A stretch of 64,000 nt of DNA from JBKQVT01 sp963727245 (GCA_963727245.1 CAVSFO010000001.1:186001-250000), one strand, 5' to 3'. Positions 45,173-56,774 are shown, counted from the first letter of the stretch. The notes: generated from the letters alone by a model not told the origin. A program made the numbers and translations.

Positions 45173-45787
45173 CTAGGCAACCAGTTGGCCTTCGATGGCC
45201 AAGCGGACAAGCTCGGCAACGGACTCGACGCCCATCTTGGTAAAGACTTCGTGCCGGCGGCTTTCGATGGTCCGGATACTCACGTTCAACTGCTTGGCGA
45301 TGACCTTGTTTGACTTGCCTTGCACGATCAGTTTCATGACGGCCCGCTCGGCCGGCGTGAGCAGCGCGGCGCGATCCCGGACTTCGCGACGGCGCTGGGC
45401 CTCGGCACGGCCGGCAGCCTCTTGCGCCAGGGCCTTGCGGATGGCGTCCCAAAGCTCCTCTTCGTCATAGGGCTTCTCCAAGAGGGTCATCGCCCCCGCC
45501 TTCATGGCGCGAACCGTCGAACGCGTTCGCGGGTAAGCGGTCAGGACGATCACCGGCAGCCGGATGCCTTGCTCGATGAGCCGGTCTTGCAGGTCCAACC
45601 CGCTCATGCCGATCATGCGGATGTCGGTGACGAGGCAGCCTGGGCACCCGGGGGTGTAGCCGGCAAGAAATTCCTCGGCGGAGGAAAACGCTTCCGCCCG
45701 CAGCCCCAAGGAACGAACCAGCGCACAGACCGACTTCCGAGCGCGCTCGTCGTCGTCCACAACGAAAACCGCCGGTTCAAACGTCAT
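45173..45787 (-). CDS. FixJ/NarL-type response regulator
   Basis: ATG at 45787, 204 residues. Receiver: VFVVDDDERARKSV, phospho-Asp in CLVTDIRMIGMSGLDL, TAYPRTRSTVRAMKAGA, EKPYDEEELW. LuxR-type HTH: LLTPAERAVMKLIVQGKSNK, VIAKQLNVSIRTIESRRHEV. This is the FixJ arrangement with inter-domain linker. The start overlaps the end of the upstream sensor kinase by 11 nt, so they form one operon and almost certainly a pair. Confidence 0.93.
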   Translation of the reverse strand: MTFEPAVFVVDDDERARKSVCALVRSLGLRAEAFSSAEEFLAGYTPGCPGCLVTDIRMIGMSGLDLQDRLIEQGIRLPVIVLTAYPRTRSTVRAMKAGAMTLLEKPYDEEELWDAIRKALAQEAAGRAEAQRRREVRDRAALLTPAERAVMKLIVQGKSNKVIAKQLNVSIRTIESRRHEVFTKMGVESVAELVRLAIEGQLVA

Positions 45788-47888
45788 GGGGGTGGTCTCC
45801 GGCCTGAAGAGGAAGAGTGAAGTGAAAAACGGCGCCTCCCTCGGGATGGGACGTGGCCCACAGCCGGCCCCCGTGGGCCTCCACAATCGTGCGCGCAATG
45901 CTCAGCCCCATGCCCAGACCTTCCGGCTTGGTGCTCGTGAAAGGCTCGAAAATCTTCGTCTCGCTCCCGGGTGGCAGGCCGACGCCGCGATCGGAAACGG
46001 CAACCTCGACCACGGCATCGTGCACCGACGTCAGAATCGTCATCCGCCGCCTGTCGGCGGGCGACGTTGCCATCGCTTCGACCGCGTTGCTCACGAGATT
46101 GACGAGGACCTGCTGGATCTGGACTCGGTCCACCTGGATCGGAGGCGAAGCGGCGGAGTGCGAAGTTTCCACCGTCACCCGCGCCCTCCGCAACTCGACG
46201 GCGACAAGCCCCAAAGCCTCTTCAATAATCTTCTCGATGCGGCAGGCGGTGCGCGGCGACTCGGCACGCCGCGCAAACGAGCGCAAGCGTTTGACCACTT
46301 CGCCGGCCGCCAAGGCGATCTCCGCGATTTCCTCGTTCCATTCGCGCAGGCTGTCCAGATCGGGCGGACCTTCCTCCGTGAGCACGTTTCGCGAGGCTTT
46401 CGCGTAGTTAAGGATGGCGTAGAGCGGGTGATTCAGCTCATGGACCAGTTCCGCAACCATTTCGCCGAGCGTCGAAAGCCTCGCCACATGGGTCAATTGC
46501 AGGTGCATTTGCTGCATGGCCTCTTCGGCCTTCTTGCGCTCGGTGATGTCTTCCTTTACGGAGAGATAGTGCGCGATGCGGCCGGACTCGTCCTTGATCG
46601 AGGTGATCAGGGCCCGCTCCCAGAACAGCGAGCCGTCCTTGGCCTTGTTCAAGAATTCGCCCGACCACTCGCCTCCGGCCGTAATGGTCCGCCAGAGGAC
46701 TCGATATTCTTCATCCGAGGTATGTCCCGACTTGAGGATGCGGGGATTCTTGCCGAGCACTTCCGCCAGCGTATAGCCCGACAAGCGGCTGAACTTCGGG
46801 TTCACGTATTCGATATTGCCGTCAACGTCGGTGATGACCACGTTGACGGGGCTTTGCTCGACCGCCTGGGAGAGCTCGCGCAGGGACTCCTCGGCTTTCC
46901 TCCGCTCGGTGACGTCGCGAACGATGGCCAGGAGCGTCGGTTCGACGTAAGCCTCCATGCGGTTCAGCGAGATCTCCGCGAGCACGAGCGAGCCGTCCGC
47001 GCGTTGATGCGTCCAACCGAAGCATTGGGGTTTTCCCTCCAGTGCCGCCCGAATCTTTTCCTCCGCCAGTTCCCTGGAATCGCGGCCGCCGGGTTGGCGT
47101 GCGGGGCTGAACTCGGCGGGAGAATGCCCGATCAACTCCTCGCGCGAGTAGCCGAAGACGCGCGTTGCCATGGGGTTGCAGTCGCTGAACAGGTCGGGGT
47201 TCATCGTGAAGATGGCGTCGTTGGCGCTCTGGAAAAGAGTCCGGTAGCGCATCTCGCTCTTTCGAATCGCCTCTTCGGCCGCCTTTTGGCGGCTGATGTC
47301 GATTCCCATGCCCGCGAGGTAGTTCTTGCCGTCGAGAGTGAGCCGGACGGCGGTGAAATAGAACGGCACTGCCGTGCCGTCCTTCGTGATCAAGTCGGCC
47401 TCGGCGTCCGCGTAGCCGTCGGCCAGCGCTTTCTCCATCCTTGCCGCAACGTACGCGACGTCTTCTCCGCGAAACCAGTCGGTCAGGCGCATCTGCACCA
47501 ATTCCGCGGCGGAATAGCCCGTCATCTCCACCTGCTTCTGGTTCCAGCGAACGAGACGGCCTTCCGCGTCAAACATATAGGGGAGACCTGGAACGCTGTC
47601 CAGCACGGCGCTGGTAAAGATCCGCTCTCGATCCCGGTCGCTATCTTCGGGGTTCCGCAGGCGTCGGCCGACGACGTACCATTGCCAGCAGTAGCAGATC
47701 AGCACGCCCGTGCAGAGGCCGAGCGCGGCGGCGAGTGCCAGCCAATGGTGCTGTCGAGCGCTCCAGGCGGCGGCTAGCGCCACGGCAATGAGGCCGGCCC
47801 CAAGAAGGACGCGGGGAACGGCCCAGGCGATTTGGCGTCTCCGGCCGTCCCGATCATCCTCTGCCGGAGTGAGTCGACCCGTTTGCAT
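45777..47888 (-). CDS. PAS-containing sensor histidine kinase (FixL-like)
   Basis: 703 residues. Two membrane helices (~20-72) are followed by three PAS domains (about 85-205, 215-335, 345-460; for instance YMFDAEGRLVRWNQKQVEMT, DAIFTMNPDLFSDCNPMATR, VVITDVDGNIEYVNPKFSRL), each ending in a DIS/DVTER-type PAC motif. The HisKA box is LVHELNHPLYAILNYA; the ATPase has NLVSNAVEAM (N), DRGVGLP (G1) and GLGMGLSIARTI (G2). No haem-PAS His is obvious, so the signal is unknown. It phosphorylates the FixJ-like partner, whose gene it overlaps. Confidence 0.93.
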   Translation of the reverse strand: MQTGRLTPAEDDRDGRRRQIAWAVPRVLLGAGLIAVALAAAWSARQHHWLALAAALGLCTGVLICYCWQWYVVGRRLRNPEDSDRDRERIFTSAVLDSVPGLPYMFDAEGRLVRWNQKQVEMTGYSAAELVQMRLTDWFRGEDVAYVAARMEKALADGYADAEADLITKDGTAVPFYFTAVRLTLDGKNYLAGMGIDISRQKAAEEAIRKSEMRYRTLFQSANDAIFTMNPDLFSDCNPMATRVFGYSREELIGHSPAEFSPARQPGGRDSRELAEEKIRAALEGKPQCFGWTHQRADGSLVLAEISLNRMEAYVEPTLLAIVRDVTERRKAEESLRELSQAVEQSPVNVVITDVDGNIEYVNPKFSRLSGYTLAEVLGKNPRILKSGHTSDEEYRVLWRTITAGGEWSGEFLNKAKDGSLFWERALITSIKDESGRIAHYLSVKEDITERKKAEEAMQQMHLQLTHVARLSTLGEMVAELVHELNHPLYAILNYAKASRNVLTEEGPPDLDSLREWNEEIAEIALAAGEVVKRLRSFARRAESPRTACRIEKIIEEALGLVAVELRRARVTVETSHSAASPPIQVDRVQIQQVLVNLVSNAVEAMATSPADRRRMTILTSVHDAVVEVAVSDRGVGLPPGSETKIFEPFTSTKPEGLGMGLSIARTIVEAHGGRLWATSHPEGGAVFHFTLPLQAGDHPHDV

Positions 47889-48021
47889 CGTCTCCCTCCT
47901 TTGTCCCCGGCAAGACTTCGGTCCTCGTTATCTTGCAAGGACTTGCGTGATTACAACTTGGGCGGTGCGGTCGCCGTGCCCAGGCGGCCCGACGACCGAA
48001 CCTGATGCGCGCCCCGCACGC

Positions 48022-50247
48022 TCAGACCGCCCGCTGGTGCTGATAGTACCACTGTACCTGTTCGGGGCTGGAATCCTGGTCGAGATTCTCCTCCTTCACC
48101 GCCGCCTGCCCGGCCTCGGCGGAGAGGATCTCCTTGAGTTTCCAGTGGTTGTCCAGGCGACCCAACGTGAGGTACTGTTCGAACGGCACAACGTCCGCAT
48201 CCTGCCGGCTGACCTGGCCGTTGCGGCGCAGGACCTTCTGGGCATGGGCCCGCACGCGGGCGACGAACTCGTCCTGCGTCTTGTCGCTGAAGTTCCGAAT
48301 CAGGATCAACTCCACTTTCCGCACGCAGAGATTGCGGAATTCCATGGCGATGCCCTGCGCCGCGTTGCCGGCAATCGCCTCCTTGAAATGGGCGGCCACT
48401 TCGGGAAAGAGATCGGCGTCGGGCGCGTCGGCCGGGTTGCCCGATTCCCGCGCGGCCATCAGCTCCAGGAAGATCCGGCGGGTGGTTTCCAGCATCGTCT
48501 GGCGGTCCCAAAGCACGTCGGTCTGCACGAGGAAGTTGAGCATCCGCTCGATGCGGGTCTCCTTGGTCTCGACCCCTTTCTCCAGCCAGGGGCCCGCCTG
48601 ACCCTCCTGGGCAGCCTCCTTGCCGTAGATCTGGTCCACGCCGGTGGGCGTGAACTGCTCGAAGAAGTTCTCCGTCTTCAGGGCGTCCGACTCCCGCGTC
48701 TGCTCGACCTCGCGCAGCAGCCACGCCTTGTCGTGAAATTGAAACGTCCAGAACTCCTGGAACTGCGCGGGGACCGTGTCGCCCCGGAGCCGTTGGCGAG
48801 TGCGGTCGTCAATGTAGTAGTCGCAGGCCGTGGCCGTGATCAATGCCGTGAATTCCCGCTGTTCCTCCTTCAGCGTGTAACGGACGTTCACCAGGTCGAT
48901 GCGGTCCAGGTGCAGATCGCTGATGACGTTGAGCTCGTGCTGGCGTTCCATCTCCGCGAGCTGGAGCGAATGGTCCTTGAAGAGGTCGGGCATCAGGAGC
49001 GGCCGCATCGGCCCGTAGCTCCGCGCCGCCCAGCACTGCTGAAGCTTCAGGAACGTCGTCTCCGTCAGAGTACGCAAGGCCGCCGGGTCCATCGTCGGAT
49101 CCTGCCGGGCGAGGAACTGAAGCAGTTTGGCCGTCTTGCCGCCCTTCTTGGCGACCTGCGCAGGGCTGTAGACGAAGTCGAGGTCCTCGCCGCCGCCCTG
49201 GTTCTTGTTGAAGATCGCGGCGATGACAGCGCCGGCGACTACGGCGAAGAAAACAAAAAAGAGGATCAAGTCTGCTGCGGTGGCAGGCCTGCCGCCGCCG
49301 CCGTGGAATCCTCCGCCGCCGTGGCCTCCTCCCCCTCCTCCTCCGCCACCACCGCCCTTATTGTGAACCAGGACGCCGTTGGCCAGGAACGTATTCGGCG
49401 CATCGGTCTGCAGATTATAGACGAGGACTTTTTCATGGATCACCGTAATGCGCTCGATCGGCTCGGCGCTCAGTCCCCGTCCGTCGAAGGCGAAGATGCA
49501 GTCGCCGGCCTTCAGCGCTTCCACGGTTTTGAACGTACCGTTGCCGACGTAGAAGGGGTGCTCCGCCGTGACCTGAACCGTGATGTTCCGCGTCTTCACG
49601 ACCCTGTACTGGTCTACCTCGTGAGTCACCACGGCCCTGACCCTGGCGATCACCGCCTCGCCCTCGATTGTAAACGCCAGCACACGGTCCTTGGGACGCA
49701 CGCTCGATATGGGGACTTCGGAGCCGTCGGCCGTGCGGATAAGCGTCTCGGGCAAGAAGCATCCCTTGTTGTGGACTACAATGCCGTTGGCCAGATACGT
49801 TCCGCCCGGAGAGACCAACAGGTTGTAGGCCGATCCCTTGGCCGGAATCCGCTTCACCGACTCGACGGCGCCGTCGGCCACGGCATCGCGTTCCCCGATC
49901 AGGACGCGGTCGCCCGGCCGCAGCGAGGAAGCGATCCGAAAGACCCCTGGAGCCGTGGCGACGGGATGTTCGCCGGTGAGCCGCAAGACATGACGGCCGA
50001 CGGTGAGTTCCCAAAACTCGTCGGCGTCGACCGCGATGACGGCCTGGACCGTGGCGGTGAGGACACGTTGGTCCGCCAACGAGAGCACGGCATCGCCGGG
50101 TTGCAGATTCTCGACGGCCACGGGGCCGGACGGCGTCAGGACGGAGGACCCCTTTTCAAGGCAGCCGCCGCCTCCGCGGCCAAGAACCGAGGACGGCAGG
50201 ACGCCCAGAAGGAATACAGCCACGGCGGATGTTACGCGCCATTTCAT
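48022..50247 (-). CDS. Secreted protein with two tandem Hint (intein-like) domains and Tim44-like domain
   Basis: 741 residues. Signal peptide (1-23), then Hint domain 1 from Cys29 to HN at 159-160, and Hint domain 2 from Cys163 to HN at 295-296. Both have the block-B TxEHP box (TGEHP ~91, TAEHP ~228), a C-terminal F/YLANG...VHN, and a following Lys. Gly-rich linker (298-320), one membrane helix (LILFFVFFAVVAGAVIAAIF), then a Tim44-like domain (LRTLTETTFLKLQQCWAARS, DRIDLVNVRYTLKEEQREFT). Hint domains can cleave or splice their flanks. Thirty-nine nt after the DUF350 gene. Confidence 0.83.
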   Translation of the reverse strand: MKWRVTSAVAVFLLGVLPSSVLGRGGGGCLEKGSSVLTPSGPVAVENLQPGDAVLSLADQRVLTATVQAVIAVDADEFWELTVGRHVLRLTGEHPVATAPGVFRIASSLRPGDRVLIGERDAVADGAVESVKRIPAKGSAYNLLVSPGGTYLANGIVVHNKGCFLPETLIRTADGSEVPISSVRPKDRVLAFTIEGEAVIARVRAVVTHEVDQYRVVKTRNITVQVTAEHPFYVGNGTFKTVEALKAGDCIFAFDGRGLSAEPIERITVIHEKVLVYNLQTDAPNTFLANGVLVHNKGGGGGGGGGGGHGGGGFHGGGGRPATAADLILFFVFFAVVAGAVIAAIFNKNQGGGEDLDFVYSPAQVAKKGGKTAKLLQFLARQDPTMDPAALRTLTETTFLKLQQCWAARSYGPMRPLLMPDLFKDHSLQLAEMERQHELNVISDLHLDRIDLVNVRYTLKEEQREFTALITATACDYYIDDRTRQRLRGDTVPAQFQEFWTFQFHDKAWLLREVEQTRESDALKTENFFEQFTPTGVDQIYGKEAAQEGQAGPWLEKGVETKETRIERMLNFLVQTDVLWDRQTMLETTRRIFLELMAARESGNPADAPDADLFPEVAAHFKEAIAGNAAQGIAMEFRNLCVRKVELILIRNFSDKTQDEFVARVRAHAQKVLRRNGQVSRQDADVVPFEQYLTLGRLDNHWKLKEILSAEAGQAAVKEENLDQDSSPEQVQWYYQHQRAV

Positions 50248-50286
50248 GGGTCCGTCCCGTTGTGGGAGCGTCGCACAGCCTCGCCG

Positions 50287-50556
50287 TCAGCTAACCGCAA
50301 ACAGGATCCCGCCGATGATGGCAGCGGCAATGATGATGCTGACGCCGATGATGACGGCAGCGGCGAGCCGGCCGAAGTACTCGGCCACGGCCCGGTTCCC
50401 CCGGGCGATCTCTTTCTCCTCGTCGATGGCCGGGGTCAGCCGATCCAAGAGTTTTGGGATCACCAGCGATGCGCCCATGATCAGGAGCACGCCGACCACG
50501 GCCGTCACGGCCATGAAGACCGAGGCCCATCCCAGGTTCACTATCATGTTCCTCAT
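50287..50556 (-). CDS. DUF350 small membrane protein
   Basis: ATG at 50556 behind AGGAGGTCAG, 89 residues with two membrane helices (ASVFMAVTAVVGVLLIMGAS and LAAAVIIGVSIIIAAAIIGG) joined by a polar loop, EEKEIARGNRAVAEYFGRLA, which fits the 'EI.xGN.A.A' signature of DUF350. Function not known. It precedes the Hint/Tim44 gene in the same direction and probably forms an operon with it. Confidence 0.7.
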   Translation of the reverse strand: MRNMIVNLGWASVFMAVTAVVGVLLIMGASLVIPKLLDRLTPAIDEEKEIARGNRAVAEYFGRLAAAVIIGVSIIIAAAIIGGILFAVS

Positions 50557-50871
50557 ACGCCTGACCTCCTGCTCTGCGCGTTGCTATCGCACATTTCTCT
50601 CGACACGGCCTACTGCGAGCCGCCGGCCACCATCAGTCTGTCTTCTTCACGCCGCCTGTCAAGGGGGACGGCAGGAAAAGATGGAAGCAGCCGGGTTCGG
50701 AACCGGATGACTGCCGGACTCGCGAAGACGGACAGCGTGATCGAGGGCCCGGCCCCCTTTCAGGAGGAGGCCCGCCGGCAGATCCGAGGGCTGCTCAGCC
50801 AACTTGCCGGGCCGCGTTCGGGGCAGGCCGAACAGCGGCGGCCACTGGCATGGCGCGATGGCGTGGAGGAG
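50557..50871. other. Intergenic region without recognised features
   Basis: 315 bases between the DUF350 gene and the end of the NtrC-like gene, both on the minus strand. It must hold the promoter for the DUF350/Hint operon, but I see no convincing consensus, hairpin or gene. Confidence 0.4.
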
Positions 50872-52312
<1,441 letters not shown>

Positions 52313-52321
52313 GGCAGCCTT

Positions 52322-53887
52322 TCACAAAGTGGAGAGTGAAGATTGCAGGGGGTCTTCCGGACAGCACTGTCGCCCCGGATTGCCCATGGGCAGCCGGACT
52401 GTAAACAGGGCACTCCCCCGCGGCGGTTCGTCGCCGCGATGGAACCGCCATGCTCCTCGACGATCCGTTTACAGATTGCCAGGCCCAGCCCTGTCCCGGT
52501 GTCCTTGGTGCTGACGAAAGGCTCGAAGATGCGCTTGCCGAGTTCCGAAGGGAGGCCGCTGCCGTTGTCGGCAACTTCAAGGCGCACATAACCAGCCGCA
52601 GGCGCGGCCTCGGCGGTGAGGGCGGCGGGCATGGCCTGTGGCTCGTAATCCATGCACACGGTGACCGTGCCGCCTTGCGGGCTGGCCTCCAGGGCGTTGA
52701 TGAGCAGGTTGAGCAGCACTTGGCGCACCTGCCCTTCATCGGCCTGCATCGCCAGTTTGGCCGCCGGCAGTTGTGTCCGGATGCGGATGCCAAGCTGCGC
52801 CGCCCGCGTGGAAAGCAGGCTGACCGTCTGCTGCACGACATCGCGGAGTTGGAAGCGGTTTTTTTCCGGCTCGGGCGGCCGCGCGTAATCGAGGAAGGTC
52901 TGGATCGTCCGGTTGAGCCGGTCAATCTCCTCCTCGACAATGGCAAGGTCGCGTCCCCGCAAGCCGGCGGAGCCGTCTTGCTCGCCCGCCCCTTGGACGA
53001 GCACCTTCATCGAGGTCAGCGGATTGCGCAGTTCATGGGCCAGGCCCGCCGCGAGTTGCCCCACGGCGGCCAGGTGTTCGGCACGTGCAGCCGCGCGATG
53101 GCTTTCATGCACCCGCTCGACCATGGCGCCGATCTTGTCGGAGAGCTGCTGCAAAGCCGTCTCCAGCCCCCGAAAACTCGGATCGGAGAAGACCGTGATC
53201 GGGCCGACGACCTCTGCCAACTTCCCCGTCGCGTCTCGTATCGGGACGGCGAGCTGGACCATCGACCGCTGAACCCCGCGGGCGATGCCGAAGCCGGCCA
53301 AGAGTCCGGCCACGGCGCCGCACATCCCCAACAGGAGCAAAGTCAACCCCATGCGGTCGGCAATCCCCTGAGCACGCCGGCTGGCCGCCGCCATCAGCTT
53401 CTGATTCAGGTCACGATACTCGGCGGCGGGACGCAGGATTTCTTCCCTGGTCACGTGCTGCACCAGGTGGAGGATCGCCCCGCGCTGCTGCGGCGGCGGG
53501 GGATCGCGATTGACTTTCTGGTATTCGGCCAGGAATTGCCCATAACCGCGTTCGATCTCGGCCAGCAACTTCTCTTCCTGCGGACTGTCGGCCAATCCCT
53601 TGGCATCCGCGATCCAGCTCGCCGCCTCGTCCTGCAACGCCGGGACAGCGGCAAGCTGCACGTGATCGCCGGTGAGCAGAAACTCGTTCAAGCGGGCGCG
53701 CAAACGATAACTGATGAGTTCCAGCTCCTCGGCGGTGCGGACTTTCGCGACGCTCGCCACCAGCAGACGGGAAGCCTCGCGCGTGCAGCCGGTGGAGATA
53801 CCATGCCGCCACTCCGCCAAGCAGCAGCAACCCCAGCGCGAGAATCGTCGTGGGAACAACCATGCGGACCATGAGACGAAAACGCAC
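52322..53887 (-). CDS. Membrane sensor histidine kinase (NtrB/AtoS-like), frameshifted at both ends
   Basis: GTG at 53887. Membrane helix 1 (MVVPTTILALGLLLLGGVAA), a frame change near 53795, then a periplasmic helical sensor domain (~45-170) and membrane helix 2 (MGLTLLLLGMCGAVAGLLAG). HisKA box GLAHELRNPLTSMKVLVQGA; ATPase NLLINALEA, DNGSGLP, GTGLGLAICKRI. A second slip near 52430 gives the natural end LFTVRLPMGNPG... with a stop at 52322. It lies 10 nt before the NtrC-like gene, its probable partner. The stimulus is unknown. Confidence 0.9.
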
Positions 53888-54056
53888 GGAATCCCCCCCT
53901 CTCCACGGCGAACGATGCAAATCTCGCCCCACCACTGTATTCTATCCGTGCGTCAAGCCCGCAACGGCCGTGGCGCCAGCGGAAACGGAGCGGGACCGGA
54001 ACAGTCCGGCCTTCGCTCCGTTTCACCTCTTCTGCACCAAGGGTGTCCGTCCGCCC

Positions 54057-54181
54057 GTAACCGCTCACCGTTCAACGCGAGCCCGAAGCGCGAGCGAGGG
54101 GACAGCGATGGCAGACCGTGGCGTGGCGCACCCTCGCTTGCGCTGCGGGCTAGTGTCACCACGGGGGCCGTGAACGGTTAC
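54057..54181. mobile_element. MITE-like element 2 (GTAACCG.TCAC ends)
   Basis: 125 bp bounded by GTAACCGCTCAC (54057-54068) and GTGAACGGTTAC (54170-54181), the same ends as element 1. The interior holds a different hairpin: AGCCCGAAGCGCGAGCGAGG (54079-54098) against CCTCGCTTGCGCTGCGGGCT (54132-54151). No coding capacity. It ends 13 bp from the PRC-barrel gene. Confidence 0.68.
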
Positions 54182-54193
54182 GCGGGGCCGTTC

Positions 54194-54820
54194 TCATTCC
54201 TCGCTGAACTCCTCCAAGTGGTGCGTCCATCCAGAATTGGAGTTCCCCGAGCCCACGCACGGCTGGGGCACGAAACACGGGACCGGCGGGCACAGCGTGC
54301 TCGGCGCGATCGGCGTGCTCGGCGCGATCGGGTTGTCAATCGGACGCGCCGCAGTGTGCGTCCTGATTTGATAGAAATTGCGGGCTTGTTCCAGAAACTG
54401 CGGATTCTGCAGCATCTGCCACTGATTGCTGCGAATCTGCGGCGCGGCACGCAACTGGTCCAGTCGCAGGTCGAGCACCACGGACTGGCGACCGTCCGCG
54501 GGCGTGAGGCTCACCCGCAACGCTTGAAAAGGAACGACGAGCATCGTGTGGCCCGAGCCGGGGACTTCCGCATCGAGAAGCACGAAAGTCGCCTGACCGG
54601 TCCGAGAGTCGAGCAAGACGTCCTTGATCAGGCCCAGTTTCTGGCTCTGCGGATTAAGCACTGGGGTGCCCGTCAGGGTCGAGATCGGGATGATCCCCGC
54701 CGAGCCGTGGATCGCCGACTGGTTTTGGCCAAGGTTCGGCTCCGCTGCGGTTGCCAGTACCGCTGCACCAAGAAGCACTGCCGTAAAGGCAGCCGGTAAA
54801 ACCGTCCAACGCACGTTCAT
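54194..54820 (-). CDS. Secreted PRC-barrel domain protein
   Basis: ATG at 54820, 208 residues. Signal peptide (VLPAAFTAVLLGAAVLATAA). A PRC-barrel-like domain at ~45-120: ISTLTGTPVLNPQSQKLGLI, KDVLLDSRTGQATFVLLDAE, MLVVPFQALRVSLTP. The C-terminus has a short tandem repeat (PIAPSTPIAPST) encoded by a repeated GCCGAGCACGCCGATCGC-type unit, then Pro/Cys-rich sequence. Such secreted PRC-barrels probably bind other envelope components; role unknown. Confidence 0.75.
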   Translation of the reverse strand: MNVRWTVLPAAFTAVLLGAAVLATAAEPNLGQNQSAIHGSAGIIPISTLTGTPVLNPQSQKLGLIKDVLLDSRTGQATFVLLDAEVPGSGHTMLVVPFQALRVSLTPADGRQSVVLDLRLDQLRAAPQIRSNQWQMLQNPQFLEQARNFYQIRTHTAARPIDNPIAPSTPIAPSTLCPPVPCFVPQPCVGSGNSNSGWTHHLEEFSEE

Positions 54821-54907
54821 GATCTACCCTCCCTAAAATTGTTAGAATGTGCATCTTTGGATAACCCAACAACTATGGTGTCGCCGTCGGCTGCCCGCCG
54901 CGACCGG

Positions 54908-56095
54908 CTATTTCGCCGGCGTCGTGGCGACGGCCCGCTGCATGTCCTTCTCCATCTGCCGCTGCACCGCCAGCACCGACTCGGGGACCGTGCCGCCGAT
55001 CTGCACCAGCAACTTGGCGGCCAGACGGTCCTTGGGGGCCTGGAGCAGCGACTTTGTCAATTCAGTCTTGGCGGCGTCGTTGTGCCCCATCATGAGGTAC
55101 TGGTAGCCCAGCAGGAACCGCGCGCCGGGGTCGGCGGGGTGCGCGGCCACGTCCTTCTCCAGGTTGCGGAGTTGCTCGGTATACGGCTTAACGTCGCCGT
55201 AATAGCCGTAGAGCGTGTCCCAGTTCATGGGCTGGCCCAGGCTCGCCGCCGCGTGGGCTTCCATGGTGGCGCCGCGATAGTCGCCCTCGGCGAACATCGC
55301 CAGCATCAGCAGGTCATGGACGTCCGCGTTCTGTGGCGTCTCCACGGCGGCATGGCCTGCCAGCCGCATCGCGTCGCGGTAATTGCCCTGGCGGAAGGCA
55401 TCGCGGGCGCCGGCGAGATATTGTTGGCCCACCGTGCCCTGCTCGCCATTGGCGGTAAGCAGACTGTCCTCGGGGACAGCCGAGGTTTCGGCGGCGGCTG
55501 GGGCATAGGCCGCCGTATAGACCCCGGGCTCGTAGCCGGCCACGTAGCTATCGTAGCCGTATCCCGGTACTCCGTAGGAATCATAGTAGTAAGGGTCGTA
55601 GCCGTAATACCCGGACCACCCGCCAAGCCCGGACCAAGGGAACCACCCGTACGGCCAGAATCCGTAGCCACCATACCCGTAGCGGCCATACCCGAAACCG
55701 TTATAGCGGTTCCAATTTCCGCCGTTATGCCACCACTGGCCGCCGTAATTGGCGAGGTTTCCATGGCCATAGCCGCCTGCCAAGCCGTGGGAGTACGCTC
55801 CGCCGATGCCGGAGCCGTAGATCGCATGGCCGCCGCCAAAGCCGCCGTAGACCGCGTGGCCGCCGCCGAAGCCCCCTCCACCCCAACCTCCACCAAAAGA
55901 ATGGCCTCCCCAGCCGCCGCCGCCGCCGCCGTGGAAGCCCCCGCCGCCGCCGCCCCCGTGGAAGCCTCCACCGCCGCCGCCACCGTGGCCACCGCCGCCG
56001 CCACCACCGTGGGCGAAGCCAAGCGAAGCCGGCCCCAAGATCAATGCCGCGGCTGTTGCTACGCATAACCCGACAAGCCGAAGTCCTGATGACAT
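54908..56095 (-). CDS. Secreted Gly/Tyr-rich protein with C-terminal TPR domain
   Basis: ATG at 56095, 395 residues. Signal peptide (GLCVATAAALILGPASLGFA). Residues ~28-200 are Gly, then Gly/Tyr/Trp-rich (GGGGFHGGG-type, then YGYDPYYYDSYGVPGYGYDS), likely disordered or adhesive. The C-terminal ~190 residues form a TPR-like domain (YLAGARDAFRQGNYRDAMRL, ADVHDLLMLAMFAEGDYRGA, GYQYLMMGHNDAAKTELTKS). The combination recurs in planctomycete exported proteins, and a role in the envelope matrix is inferred. Confidence 0.8.
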   Translation of the reverse strand: MSSGLRLVGLCVATAAALILGPASLGFAHGGGGGGGHGGGGGGGFHGGGGGGGFHGGGGGGWGGHSFGGGWGGGGFGGGHAVYGGFGGGHAIYGSGIGGAYSHGLAGGYGHGNLANYGGQWWHNGGNWNRYNGFGYGRYGYGGYGFWPYGWFPWSGLGGWSGYYGYDPYYYDSYGVPGYGYDSYVAGYEPGVYTAAYAPAAAETSAVPEDSLLTANGEQGTVGQQYLAGARDAFRQGNYRDAMRLAGHAAVETPQNADVHDLLMLAMFAEGDYRGATMEAHAAASLGQPMNWDTLYGYYGDVKPYTEQLRNLEKDVAAHPADPGARFLLGYQYLMMGHNDAAKTELTKSLLQAPKDRLAAKLLVQIGGTVPESVLAVQRQMEKDMQRAVATTPAK

Positions 56096-56375
56096 GACTA
56101 CTCTCCTTTCGTAACAACCCAGCCTACATGCCGCCGCTCCAACCCGGGGCTGTGCCAGGGGCTTTGTTCGCACGTCCTGTAGGCGCCATGCTCTCAACAG
56201 TTCAGTAACGCAACATCCACCACAGAAAAGCTTGCATATCGCGCGCCAAAGCTTTCGCCGTCTCAAAATAGGCGACACAAGGGGCGAGAACGCGCTGGCT
56301 ACCCGCGGCGACGAGTGTTTTTCAAACGGCAGAGGAGTACGAAAGCTGCTCAACCCCGTCCAGAAATTGGTCATC

Positions 56376-56498
56376 TCACGTGTGTAAGATTTTGAACCAG
56401 ACCCAGGCCGCCAGCAGCAGGCAAAGCGTGACCAACAGCGCCAGCACCCGAGGAACCCAGCGGAGTTGGGCACCCGGATCAGGATCGAACTTGTCCAT
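56376..56498 (-). CDS. Possible 40-residue membrane protein
   Basis: Minus-strand ATG at 56498: MDKFDPDPGAQLRWVPRVLA followed by a strong membrane helix (LLVTLCLLLAAWVWFKILH) and a stop at 56376. The helix and flanking basic residue make it look real, but there is no ribosome site better than GAGCGG and no recognised family. Confidence 0.35.
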   Translation of the reverse strand: MDKFDPDPGAQLRWVPRVLALLVTLCLLLAAWVWFKILHT

Positions 56499-56774
56499 GA
56501 TCCGCTCGGAAGCATCTGGCGGCCTGCGCCGGACCCCGCCAAATTCGGGCGGTCGCGGCCATCGTGCCCGTCGTTGGGCGATGGCGTCAACAGGGGCTTG
56601 TCGCGGTTCTTAAGCATTGCGGCACCACGATTGGGCCCAGCCTTCCGAGTCGCGGATACGGGCCGGTCACCCGGGCAGGCAACCGCCGCCTACTCCCGAG
56701 CGGTTTACGAAACGAACACGGCCATCCAGTGGTGCAAGTCCTGTTCCAGCGGCGTGCTTCTGGTCGAGGGGGCC

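Noticed and set aside
45786..47777. Plus-strand open frame of 663 codons
   Set aside because: Exact antisense of the PAS sensor kinase gene; no protein features.
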